Assembly (NCBI RefSeq): GCF_029227915.1
Contig: NC_079877.1
Location: 25,259,851-25,323,850, forward strand
Direction: 5' to 3'
Source of the DNA: Hydractinia symbiolongicarpus
Taxonomy: Eukaryota; Cnidaria; Hydrozoa; Anthoathecata; Hydractiniidae
DNA: 64,000 nt
Below are positions 11,901-21,592 of this stretch, in pieces. Made by a program: the position numbers and the translations under genes. Positions within the stretch are counted from its first letter, which is position 1. Each line of letters starts with the position of its first letter. Below the pieces are notes generated by a model, which did not search any database, was not told the DNA's origin, and saw only the letters and a program-made list of their open reading frames with translations.

Positions 11901-14341
11901 TAGTCGGGAAGTTGGAAAAATAAAGTTATTGTTTGATATTTGTTTTTTATTGAAACTTCTACTTAAATCGATAACAAATCTATAACATCCTCAATGGGAA
12001 TAGACTGATCGGTATCTTCGGCTCTGGCTATGTAAAACCTTTTCAGAATGCCTACTAACACAAATATCCTGGTGGCAAATCTCTCCAAAATTCTAGGTGG
12101 TTGAAGAGGGGGGGGGGGGAGATAACAAATTATTGTTTTAAAACTAAAATTGATACTGTACTGAGTTTTGTATTCATAACCTAGGATAAAGCAAATAAAA
12201 ATGGTGGTAAATGGATAGTCCGACTAAAAAAAGGATTGGCGTCACGTTGCTGGGAAAACCTAGTATGTTCATTGTTGTTATTTGTGTTTACTGAGTTTAT
12301 GCAAGCTATCAAGGGAAAACATGTGACTAGGCGTGACAGGCTAAAATATTGCGTTTACTGAGAGTGGATAAATCTGAATCAACAAAAAGACCGATGGATA
12401 TATGACGGCTTATAAAAATTATATTGCATGCTCATTGCATGCAATATAATTTTTATATGCCGACATGTACCCATCGGTCATTTTGTCTTTCCAGTTAAAT
12501 TTCTTTGAATTTTGAAAGGGTCCTTAGAAATGTGTTTGCGAGGTTTGCGCCTCATTTAGTATCTTTAATCAAGTTTAAAACCAGGCAAGGTAATGCTTGG
12601 ACAATTTGGATGAAAATTAAATTAATTACTTCTATCAAAAAATAGGGGTGTTTTGCCTACGGGTATGCGATAATTACTCGGAATTTCGTTCTACCGATTG
12701 CTTATTTTGCAGATATTAGCAATGTTAGGCGAGCAATTCATGGTTGGACCTGAAGTCTGCGGAGCTGTTGTATCCTTGAGATATCAGGTATGTAAGCCGT
12801 TATATTATATGGTTGGTTACATACACACAACGCGATTTCTACTCATTATGGTGGATTTATTAAAAAACGGAATTCAAATAAAAAATGTTTCTTTTTTCTT
12901 GTTTTTTTTTATGCAAGGAGTACCCCCTTGGTTCATGCTACAGAAATGTGTAAATAGTACTGGAAAAGTAGTAGATGAACCCGCAGCCAATTTTTTTAGC
13001 TGCTGTTTTTCTTTGTTACACGTGTCGATAAATGAGCTACAATCAGTGGACAAAAAATCTCAAAAATTTTTAAAAAACACGACAAATACATAAAAATAAC
13101 AAATGCTGGTCATATCAAAACCATAGTCCAAATCTCAAAAAGCTTTTAGCAGCACCATTCCAAAACATTGATAATAAGGAAAAGGGGCAAAAATGACAGA
13201 CACGAACAGTTTTGCAAAAAAGGAAAGTTTTGTTTAACACCGTGGATCCAATTAGTCATTTTAAAACCCAGGTAAATAGATCACAGAAATAGCCATAAGG
13301 ACAGCCGGTTATTGCAAATACTCACTTGTTTTTTGGTGTGCGCTGCATGAAATAATGATGAAAATTAGTGAATGAAAAGACGTAAATCAATAGGCTTAGA
13401 ATGAAAAAGAAATTGTTTAATAATTCAGATATTATTTATTTTCTGTATCACGTAACAGAATCTTTTTTGGAATCTTTATGAAATATGTATTTCTCTTTTT
13501 GCAGGAAGACATAATATCAATTTGGAATCGAAATGCCAGTGATCAAGCAACTACATCACGAATAAGGTAGATATTTTGTGAATGTGCCACGTCTTTAGAA
13601 GTTTTATTGACAAGAAAGCCCCAAACAAGTCCTTTATTGACTATCCGTTGCGCAGATATATAACTTCGCACAAACCCAGCGATCTCTTTTTTCAACCAAA
13701 TGCACATTGTGCTCTGTCAGTCGTTTCTGTACATCAATTTGCTAAACAAAAAGGTCCTATTAAAAAGAGTTATCGGCCTTATTACCATCGAAACATTCGT
13801 GGAAAAGTTGATAGTATCCGAGGTTTTTTCAAATTTCCAAAACATTCAAAGAACGGCAAGAAACGTAAAAAGAATTTGACCAAAAAATATTTTGTCGTTC
13901 AAGATTTAATTTTCTTCTTTTATGGGAGATGTGGACAGTTTATCATGCGCATCGGCTAAAAATAAAGGTTGCTCGCAAATAGATGTTTCTACCATGTCAT
14001 TGGTGATATAAATTTTACCTTTGTTATTGCAGAGACACTTTACGACGAGTTCTTAACCTACCGCAGAATACAATTATGGAATACAAAGCTCACATGGCCA
14101 GTTTGACGTAAGATTGTTTTTACTTGTAAATGGTTGGTTTGGTCTGTTTTTTTGCCGTAAAAGTACTGTAAAGGGAGAAATTATTAACGAGACAAATTTT
14201 GGCGAATTTTCGGGAGGTATAAGTTATACCTCCCGATCTTAATATGTAAATTACATTTAGTCAATATCTTTTTGTCAACCATTTTTTTTATATTCTAGAG
14301 ACCATTCCAGTTATCGCAACACAAACGTTTTCGTGAGATGA
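5944..14341 (+). CDS. EIF4E2: Eukaryotic translation initiation factor 4E type 2 (4EHP), 10 exons
   Basis: Cap-binding 4E-homologous protein, which represses translation by occupying the mRNA 5' cap without recruiting eIF4G. Exons: 5944-5966, 6597-6669, 8839-8880, 10464-10613, 11608-11712, 12185-12262, 12713-12787, 13505-13566, 14033-14107, 14299-14341. Phases agree at every junction and give about 241 residues, close to the usual 245. The N-terminus is the acidic Ser/Asp/Glu tail typical of 4EHP. The core has LQYCYCLWFSRK, FWAYYSYMVRPGEL, GIRPMWEDKANKNGGKW (cap-stacking tryptophan region), LASRCWENLILAMLGEQF, CGAVVSLRYQEDIISIWN and DTLRRVLNLPQNTIMEYKAH. The FWAYY and RCWENL blocks distinguish it from canonical eIF4E. 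The C-terminal tail (DHSSYRNTNVFVR) is short and divergent. The first coding exon is only 23 nt; its ATG was chosen because its donor phase joins the acidic exon. The introns hold a Harbinger-type element and a repeat array. Confidence 0.93.
6752..6860 (+). mobile_element. 3' end of a SINE or LINE with (ATG)n tail
   Basis: In intron 2 of eIF4E2, the segment after a duplicated acatcattggtaac reads atccaacccatgctagca, then tggaaaacggacgttaagc, and ends in a run of about seven GAT/ATG units (6835-6857). A conserved block followed by a (ATG)n tail is the form of SINE/LINE 3' tails; I recall very similar 3' ends in cephalopod SINEs, but that is memory and was not checked. The head of the element is not recognisable. 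Confidence 0.55.
6985..7687. mobile_element. Non-autonomous PIF/Harbinger-type DNA transposon with TAA target duplication
   Basis: A 703-bp element flanked by identical TAA trinucleotides (6982-6984 and 7688-7690). The termini are inverted repeats beginning agctacggg(g)acac. Each end is itself a hairpin: near 6990-7070 and again near 7602-7683 a block with caacaattttcatgcgattg is followed by its inverted copy. A TAA (TWA) duplication is the signature of PIF/Harbinger. Internally only short open frames exist, the best starting at 7344 (MVEDQAKQKLSEEEKLNLLN); I see no DDE transposase or full MADF protein. It lies in intron 2 of eIF4E2. Confidence 0.8.
8926..9290. mobile_element. Possible MITE with GCCTATCAATAAG inverted ends
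   Basis: gcctatcaataag at about 8929-8941 and its inverse cttattgataggc at about 9269-9281 bracket a segment containing gagcaattgctctcccc-like palindromic pieces. No target duplication could be defined, and another inverted gcaggcctg/caggcctgc pair extends to 9372, so the boundaries are uncertain. Located in intron 3 of eIF4E2. Confidence 0.35.
10930..11238. repeat. 21-bp tandem repeat array in eIF4E2 intron 4
   Basis: About fourteen copies of a 21-bp unit, consensus near gtgaaacacaagtttaccaat. Because the unit is a multiple of three, several frames on both strands stay open (plus strand KHKFTNV-type heptads, minus strand LVFHIGK- or LCFTLVN-type heptads). These are repeat artefacts inside an intron and not a gene. 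Confidence 0.85.
12382..12485. mobile_element. 104-bp near-perfect hairpin, foldback MITE
   Basis: The left arm (caaaaagaccgatggata, tatgacggc, tataaaaattatattgcatg) is repeated in inverse on the right (catgcaatataatttttata, tgccgacatgtacccatcgg, tcattttg) around a five-base loop. The arms are about 50 bp with a few mismatches. The termini pair AGACCGATGG with CCATCGGTCA. Located in intron 6 of eIF4E2. Confidence 0.75.
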
Positions 14342-16312
14342 TCGTTTCTTTATGCTCCATGTTCAATATTATGTTGACTTATCGAGACATCTTTGTATTT
14401 GCATTCATTACGTTGGATGAGTTTTTCAGGCACCATTCTGCTTGTTATTGAAGATCTATATATACAACAAATGATTCACTTTTTTGGTCGTCCTTATCCA
14501 ATTATTTTAAGCATCGTCCAGACATATAAAGAGTAATCACAACGCGGGAGGGGGGGGGGGGGGGTATTTTCTTTTTCTCTTAAATCCTGACTTTATATCA
14601 AACCAAGACTCTAGTACTAAATGTCTTCATCAATACATGTTGGTTTACTTCATCAATGCATGTTGGTTTACTTCATCAATGCATGTTGATTTACTTCATC
14701 AATGCATGTTGTTTTACTTCATCAATGCATGTTGTTTTACTTCATCAATGCATGTTGATTTACTTCATCAATGCATGTTGTTTTACTTCATCAATGCATG
14801 TTGTTTTACTTCATCAATGCATGTTGATTTACTTCATCAATGCATGTTGATTTACTTCATCAATGCATGTTGTTTTAATTTTATCAATGCATGTTGATTT
14901 ACTTCAGCAATGAATGTTGATTTACTTCATCAATACATGTTGGTTTACTTCATCAATGCATGTTGGTTTACTTCATCAATGCATGTTGATTTACTTCATC
15001 AATGCATCTTGATTTACTTCATCAATGCATGTTGATTTACTTCAGCAATGCATGTTGATCTACTTCAGCAATGCATGTTTTACTTCAGTATTGCCTGTTG
15101 TTTTAATACTCTCGGCTATCGTATAAAAGACTAGTTAAAGATGGATGTATTTTGTAGAACTGCAAAAGTGTTTTTAAATATTGCGGTAAAGCTGTACCGC
15201 TAACGCAAATACTTTTTTTCTTTAAAGTATTTTAAAGTGGTAAGTACAAACAGCTGCTGAAATGTTCAAATACAAAAATATTTTAACATCAAGTTTCAAA
15301 AACGCACAGGTTACAGGTTAGCTGGACGTTTTGAAGAAAAAAAGAGGAAAAGATTGTCAGCAAACCCATTACTGAGTTAACTGATAACTGTACCCATTGC
15401 TCTTGAGATAAGCGTGGATTAACGTGTTTCCTTTCAATTCTTGTGCAGATTAGGCTGGTGAAGACCTTGGAAATTTTACATTAAAGGTTAAATTTAAGGA
15501 CAAGATGCTTAAACTAAAAAATACTTTTGGTTGTCACAGCCATGTTCGCGATGCCTGGCAAGACATGTTAAGAAAAAGCATTTGCATTCAGAATACAGAA
15601 CACATGAAAAGTTTAATTGGAAGGATTTTAAAATGAATATATGCTGATATATTATAAATTTCAAAAGGTCCGTTATGATGTAACTTTATGAGAGAGGTTG
15701 AAAAGGTGTAAGTAAGCAGAGGAAGGGTTGGGGAGGCTCAAAGATATTGCAATGACAAAATTTACAGCCAGCAATAAGCAATTAGTACAGTCCCTACGTT
15801 AACGATGCCGTCAGGGCAATCAATGCAGCCTATTATGTGCGATAATTTGTCATGGTAGTGGGGTTTAAACTTTAAATCTTTATGTTTTCTATTGTTATAC
15901 AAGAAAAATAACAACACGCGCAGGCAAACTACTACGGTTCACCCTCCACTGTAGTGGCGCAACTATCATTGTCCCTGGGTCTCTGCTCGTTAACGGTTGT
16001 CACAAGATTAATTTGAATTTTCACATAGTAAATTATTAGTTAAAGGGTAAGAAAGAACCTTTCTCCGCAAAAAAAATTAAACACATTTTTATTTATATTT
16101 GTGAATAAATGTTTTAATATATAATTAATTCACTGCTGGTAGAATGATGTAAAACTTACAACGTGGTAATGCTACCCTTCAATTTTGTTTTGATGCTGTT
16201 TTAAATTCTTTATGCCAGTTTTTTAGCCGCTGTGTAGCTAGGTAAACAAAAAATAAGTAAACAATGTGACTTTGTTTGTCTAGCTACACTTTCCTTTTTA
16301 AACTGAATTTGG
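14342..16312. other. Intergenic region between eIF4E2 and the HIRAN transposon
   Basis: No gene seen. It contains a G-homopolymer run of more than 15 bases interrupted only by an a near its start (about 14546-14565) and the 23-bp minisatellite annotated separately. From 15091 to 16312 I see only AT-rich unique sequence. Confidence 0.6.
14626..15095. repeat. 23-bp minisatellite, about 20 copies
   Basis: Tandem copies of tcatcaatgcatgttg plus gtttact or atttact (period 23 bp) with a few substitutions (gcatgttgg, gcatgttga, gcatgttgt variants). Since 23 is not a multiple of 3, one open frame cycles through all three phases of the unit, creating an 86-residue pseudo-ORF. Each unit contains the ATGCAT palindrome. 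Confidence 0.9.
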
Positions 16313-16568
16313 TACTTTAATTGGAGAAACTTTCGCGAGAGAAAGTTTCGCGAGAAAAAAAATTTGCGAAATTTTTTGGATAAACTTTCGCGAAGAAAGA
16401 AATTCGGAAAATTTCGCGAGATTAACTTTCGCGAATGAAGAAACCTGCAAATTTTCGCGAGATAAACTTTCGCGAACAAGTATTTTTCTGTTAGAAAAAA
16501 CTTCAAAATTCTTAGCATAATCGTCACTTTCTCTAGCCATAATATAAGTTTTCAAAAACTCTTATATT

Positions 16569-18416
16569 TTACAAAGATGTTTCGTCATCAAAATCGTCAA
16601 ATAGATCGAATGCATTGGTATGATGTTCTTCAGGCTGCCATACTTCCTCCTCATCTTCGTAATCTCCGTTGATATCTCTCTGGCTGCGAAATGAATCAAA
16701 CTGTTCCTGGCGTAGCTGACAGACTGCGTCCAAATTTGTTGCAACAGTTGAAGGATTGTTACCCATCAACGGATCAATATCATGAAAAGGATCTATGTTT
16801 GGTAATTTTTCGGTGCCTTGCTTTAAAGCATCGTAAATGCCTGCACTTTTCCAACCATTCATGACGACTTTTTTTCCTTCGCCTGACGTTATGTAGTTGT
16901 AGAAATCCATTATCCAACCCGCGTGTAGTGGTTTGAGGGTAGAAAGACGCAGTTTGATTTCGATTTCTTCCAATGACTTGCCAGATTCGAGCTCATCGGA
17001 TATTTGTTGCGAGTACCAGTTATGGAATTTCTTCGCAATAAATCTTTTGGCGCTCCCATTTACTGTAAGATCTAATGGCTGATAAAAACGGGTCATGTTT
17101 GCAGGAACATTGGTAACTAATATGTCGTTTTTCTCTAAAACTTCTTTGACTTCGGAAGTCATTTGCCCCGTGAATACGTCCATTATCACAAGTGCCTTTT
17201 GTCGTTCATCAAGACCTTTTAGCTCCCGCTCTTTTTTAACATACGGAACAATTACTTCATTCAGCAATTTAATGGACTCGGTGGTGTTGGAAAAGTGTTT
17301 CCTGTTTACACTTAAGGAAAAATCTTCAGGAACTTGTAACGCGGTAAACTTTGCAATGTTTTCCCACCGTAAATTAATTGCATTGGGAGAAATTTTCCTG
17401 ATAAGGTAACAGAAAAAGTGGCTGTTATAGATCTCTAATCATCAGCTCCTACAATTGTAACTGCTTTGCTGTTTTTCTTTGCAAGGGTGCTGTTTCCACA
17501 TTGAACCATTTTCAAAGGTGTTTGGTCGAAGTTGATTATCAAACAATCTGGAATCGTGTACTTCTCCACTTTTGATGCAATTTCGTACAAGAAAAGGTAC
17601 TCGATCTCTTTTCGGGCAGATTCTGGGAGATCAATTTTGGCACAAGTTTTTCGGCGACGACAAAATCCCATTCTTCGAAATAAACTCTGCGCCCAATACG
17701 AAGATTCAAGATTGATGTCTCCTATAATGTTAGGGTATTTTCTGATCAAGGCTTTAGCGGCGGCATTAGCGATAGACCAGGTGATAACAGCACCCCGATT
17801 GCTCATTCCTTCGATGTACGTTTGGACCATATGATCAAATTTTCCTAAGAGCAAAGGTCGTCCAGTCATTGAACTGTACTTTTCGATCATTTTAAGTGGT
17901 TCGACATTTCTTTTTTTTGCTTCTTGAATAAGCCTTTCATACTTTTTTTTGAAATCCCTTACAGTACTTTCTTTTATGTTTGGGAATTGCTTCCGAAAAC
18001 GCCGGACAGCTGAGGTGTTTCCATGTTCGGAGGCATACTTCCCAATCGTATAACGGTTCTCGTCGGTCCATTTGATGTAAGTTGCAGACTTTGCAGCTTT
18101 TCCATCCTGCATTGTTTCAAAATCGATATCGCCAAGTGTAGTGTTGTTCGAAGCATTTCCTAAGAATAGAGTAGTATTTACTTAAGACTGTACTGTTAGG
18201 TACTTTTTAAGCGATAATAATCTCAAACCTCTAAATGAAGCAAAATAAATTTTCATTATGATTCATACCTTTCTCATTTCCTTCTTGTAATTTTTGCTTT
18301 TCATTTTCTTCTTGAGAGTTTTGCTTTTCATTTTCTTCTTGAGGGTTTTGTTTTTCATTACTTTTTTCTGCAGTGATCGTTGTTTGTTTCTTTACAGAAG
18401 CTCTTAGAAACGACAT
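16569..18416 (-). pseudogene. Pogo/Tigger-like DDE transposase, two or more exons, inactivated
   Basis: Transposase of the surrounding element. Exon 1 (18416-18269) encodes a Lys/Glu/Gln-rich N-terminus with ENEKQNPQE-like repeats; a GT-AG intron follows and exon 2 starts at 18159 in a consistent phase. The N-terminal region (TDENRYTIGKYASEHGN, then FPNIKESTVRDFKKKY) looks like a helix-turn-helix DNA-binding part. Catalytic motifs: first Asp in LIINFDQTPLK, second in ALVIMDVFTGQMT, third in YQPLDLTVNG, with 35 residues between the last two, as in DDE_1/pogo enzymes. Two lesions: an in-frame TAG at 17437-17435 after IVGADD, with homologous-looking sequence (ITATFSVTLSGKFLPMQLIY) continuing directly beyond it, and a frameshift between about 17345 and 17290. 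The C-terminus is acidic (DDFDDETSL). This copy cannot make full-length enzyme unless the stop is read through. The ATG at 18416 was preferred over an upstream in-frame GTG. Confidence 0.85.
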
Positions 18417-18689
18417 CTTGTTCACTCCGATATGAAATTACGAGAGTAGAGAGTTTTTACGGAAATAAACAAACGTATCAATTTTTGGACACTCTCCACC
18501 AAAGGTAATAATGCTGCAAAATAAAGCTAACTACAGAAATAAGTCCCACGAAGGAGAGTCTCTTTCTATTGTTTAATCTCATCCTCTATTGTTTCAAAAA
18601 TAACATTCGAAAATATCATCCTCTTTCTATTGTTTTAACAATAACATTCGAAACTTTGTTATCATTGATGATTGAAGAGGCCAGTAAGA

Positions 18690-19316
18690 ATGTTGTCAAG
18701 AACATTTGATGCGGCTGTTCGTGGATTCCATTATTTCAGAAAATATTGGTCTCCTGAAAAGGAAGAAAAGCTTTTTTGCCTCCACGAAGAAAACAATGCC
18801 TTCGACTATTTTGCCATCAAAACGTGTCAAGAAGATGGTACAATTGTTGGTCATTTGCCACGTGAGCTTTCAAGAACTCTAAAGTTTATTTTGGACAGAG
18901 GGGCAAGAATTCTGGCAGTTTTGACATCGACACACTACAGAAAATCACCATTGGTTCAAGGCGGCATAGAAATTCCCTGTAAAGTGACGGTGGAAATGTC
19001 TCCAACATTGAAAAATGGACAACTTCTTGACCGCCTAATGGAACTAGTAGACGCAGTGTACAGTGAACCAACAGCACCCATCATCCTTGGTTCTATCTTT
19101 GCGGACGAATTGGAGGTCGAATGTGTATCCGATGATATTTACAAGAAGAATTTACCAAATGGTGAGAAAAGAAAAAAGGTGAAAGAGACAAAATCACATG
19201 ACATAAGAGACATGTTATATAAAAACAAAGAATCGAAAAGGTCAAAGAGTGAAGACGCAAATAACGAAAACATGAAAAGACGAGACAAAAACACAGAGAC
19301 TATCGTCATAGATTAA
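18690..19316 (+). CDS. HIRAN-domain protein carried by a DNA transposon
   Basis: Intact single-exon frame of 208 residues from the ATG at 18690 (an upstream in-frame TTG is not a plausible start). Residues of roughly 10-105 match the HIRAN pattern: FHYFRKYWSPEKEEKLFCL, HEENNAFDYFAIKTCQEDG, TIVGHLPRELSRTLKFIL, then a short beta-rich end. HIRAN domains in Rad5/HLTF bind 3' single-stranded DNA ends; a similar role here (end binding during excision or repair) is inference. The C-terminal 60 residues are highly basic and low in complexity (KRKKVKETK, NKESKRSKSED), like a nuclear localisation or DNA-binding tail. It is divergent to the transposase, with 273 bp between the starts, suggesting a shared promoter. 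It remains open although the transposase is broken. Confidence 0.8.
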   Translation: MLSRTFDAAVRGFHYFRKYWSPEKEEKLFCLHEENNAFDYFAIKTCQEDGTIVGHLPRELSRTLKFILDRGARILAVLTSTHYRKSPLVQGGIEIPCKVTVEMSPTLKNGQLLDRLMELVDAVYSEPTAPIILGSIFADELEVECVSDDIYKKNLPNGEKRKKVKETKSHDIRDMLYKNKESKRSKSEDANNENMKRRDKNTETIVID

Positions 19317-19659
19317 TTTTTTTGTATCTTTGTATCAACACAGATATTAGTATTGAATACTGGATTCGATTTTAAATGTTATAAATTTTCCTTCTCGAAA
19401 TAAGATTTCTAAGTATTTTGTGCGTTTTTGGTGAAAAATGTTAAAATAGCTTACTGGATAAACTTTCGCGAATGAAGAAATTCGGAAAATTTCGCGAGAT
19501 AAAGTTTCGCGAATTAAGAAACTCGCAAATTTTCGCGAGATAAACTTTTGCGAAAATGGCGAAAAATCGCGAATTCGCGAAACTTTCTCTCGCGAAAGTT
19601 TCTCCAATTAAAGTATACATTACATAGATTTTTCAGATGTCGTACTACAGTCGGTTTCC

Positions 19660-19765
19660 CCGAGCCTGGGAACCCCCACCATCGCTCCCAGGGATTTTTG
19701 CCTTTTGATATAAGAGTAATAGAAGGCGAAAATAACAAGAGTGAAAACAATCTCGTTCCCAGGTC
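19660..19765. mobile_element. Copy of the CTCGTCCCCAGGG MITE family
   Basis: Has cgctcccagggatttttgcc on one side and caatctcgttcccagg at the other, with ttttgatataagagtaatag between. The left end also carries ccgagcctgggaaccccc. Similar copies occur at many points in the RGS22 introns. Confidence 0.5.
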
Positions 19766-20571
19766 AATATAAAAATAGCTAAAATTTGCACTGAAAAATA
19801 AGTTGGCCGGCGGTGTGTGAGAAACCTCAGCCTGAAAAAGATTTTTTTGGTTATTATGGCGCTCCGTTTGCGAAAGTTTGTGTTATGCTTACACAAGGAC
19901 TTCGCGAACTCAAGAAATCTCGGTAAGGAAATATCATCTGGATACTTTCTCGGATAAAAGTAGATACCATCAGAATAAAAGGGGAAGTTTGCTTGGCTAT
20001 TCATTTTCTATTGGCAGTAACTACCTTTGGCCCAGTGCAGGGAAAACTATATATAACTAAAGGCGGAAAAAAAGATGCTAGGATTTGGTGAAGAGAGATC
20101 TTTTCCTGTGTATTTCTTCTGACGGAAATATTGCTTGAGGTTTTAAACTATTATTGAGTGTAGAATAATCTGATTTATTTGAATTATTTAAAGTCCTACG
20201 AATGCCTTTGTGTGACGAAATAGACTAATAATTACTTTGCTTCAATTAGAGCCCCCATATTTTTTCCTGCCATGCAGATGCTAAAGAAGAGCCGAAGGAT
20301 GAACTTACTGCTTAAAATATCCAACAGCGTTATTATTGTGCTTTGCTTTAAAACTTTGGTCGTGAGTGTCAAGGGTCCTGAGAACAATGGTGTGTGAAAG
20401 TACCAATAAGAGGCACAAGCTATCATTAAATATCGGTGTAATTGCACACATTTAAGTAATTTTAAAAATGAAAATTTCTGAGCATCATATAGCTACAAGC
20501 TGCCATGCAGATACACACTTTTAAAGACTGAAAATTTTGCCACTTAGATTTAACCTAAGAATAAGAGATCT

Positions 20572-20930
20572 GTGGCACCGTAGATTAGTGGTTATAGCTC
20601 TCGTACTCTGTGCGGGAGACCAGGGTTCGATTCCTCTTGACGGCGATTCAACATGGGCGTGTGAATGTTACCATAGCCTTGGGTTAACCCAAGCCATGTG
20701 AGGGAAATTGGGGAGATGGCTCACTGTGTGGGCTGTTGGATGTTGCCGGGAGTTGTCTAGTAGAGTGTGGGCCCTAATTGGGTCTGCGTAGCTCAAAATG
20801 AGCATTAAATACTCTAGGACTCTCCTTCTAAGCCATGGCCCCTCCTGGAAATAATAGACAGGGTATATCCCTCGATATTTGTAAGGCTAGCCATGTAAAA
20901 TATGCACATATATCTATCTATCTATCCCAT
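20572..20930 (+). mobile_element. tRNA-derived SINE with TATC tail
   Basis: The head is tRNA-like: an A box at 20581-20594 (tagattagtggtta) and a B box at 20624-20634 (ggttcgattcc) about 30 bp apart, the internal RNA polymerase III promoter. A body of about 250 bp follows (cttgggttaacccaagcc, ggctgttggatgttgccggg, tgggccctaattgggtctg), ending near a (TATC)n run at 20911-20926. No open frame. Boundaries are approximate because no target duplication was evident. The acceptor arm is degenerate, so this is not a functional tRNA gene. Confidence 0.8.
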
Positions 20931-21592
20931 GATCCAGGGATTTTTGTTCTGCCATATTTGTTAACCACAATTGAGGAATGCTTGTGCTGTATGTAAATGT
21001 ATATGCTGGTTCGAACCAAGCTGGGTTGTCATAAATGTTTTTAGTTTTCCTATTAAAAAAACACAGCCAGCGATAGTTACAATAAATAATTAGAAATATC
21101 AGTCAGTCTGACTGTAAAGCATCTGATTTGGTACAATTAAATCTGTGAAGATACTATAGCTTACCTGAACTAAGCAGGAAAATCCAATTAGGAGGCGCAT
21201 GTGCCAATAAGAGCGAAACATCTCTATCCCTGATTTGAAGGAACTGATGCCTAGTTTACGGGATCCCTGGTTAATAGCTTGAGCTTAACAGTTTGCTGCC
21301 AGTATATCCTGCCTGCTGTGGGATTTTAAAGTTACATTAATGCAGTTATTTTGAGATATAGATTGTCTTCTTCTTGGGATAACTTTAAATGCGACCAGCT
21401 CTTGCCATACTGCATGTGCTGGTTGTAAGATAACTCAAATTTCTTCAGATAACTTTATTAAAGAAATTTCTGTATATATTTAAAGTGATATTTTTGTATG
21501 TTGTACAGGATTGAAAGTTGTTGTTTTTTTTGTTCTTCAAATATTTACTGCCTCATATTTTAAAATTATTTTTCAGAAATTATATGAAATGA

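Larger units (their letters stand above)
16315..19613. mobile_element. Complete 3.3-kb TA-flanked DNA transposon with DDE transposase and HIRAN gene
   Basis: Both ends share a long terminal inverted repeat of about 38 bp starting ctttaattggagaaactt and continuing tcgcgagagaaagtttcgcg. Each end is flanked by TA (16313-16314 and 19614-19615), the target duplication of the Tc1/mariner/pogo group. Subterminal regions (16330-16480 and 19450-19590) carry repeated copies of the palindromic TTTCGCGA motif in both orientations, probably transposase-binding sites. Inside are two divergent genes: a DDE transposase (minus, broken) and a HIRAN-domain protein (plus, intact). The pogo-like assignment comes from TA duplication plus DDE_1-like motifs. 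Confidence 0.85.
19614..21592. other. Intergenic region between the transposon and the acyltransferase gene
   Basis: Holds a MITE of the CTCGTTCCCAGG type (19660-19765) and a tRNA-derived SINE (20572-20930). Otherwise I see no gene. The block at 20085-20160 resembles 4700-4780. Confidence 0.6.

Noticed and set aside
13582-13959. 125-codon open frame in eIF4E2 intron 8
   Set aside because: It does not continue the exon phase (a stop follows the donor), has no recognisable domain, and the flanking exons splice cleanly across it. Probably a chance frame, although its length is notable.
14637-14897. 86-codon open frame with repeated FINAC/TSSMHV/LLHQC peptides
   Set aside because: Product of a 23-bp tandem repeat cycling through three frames.
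14626-15095. Possible CRISPR array
   Set aside because: The repeats are contiguous with no unique spacers, and the DNA is animal nuclear DNA.
20572-20645. tRNA gene
   Set aside because: A and B boxes are present but the cloverleaf arms are not intact and a SINE body follows, so it is a tRNA-derived SINE head.
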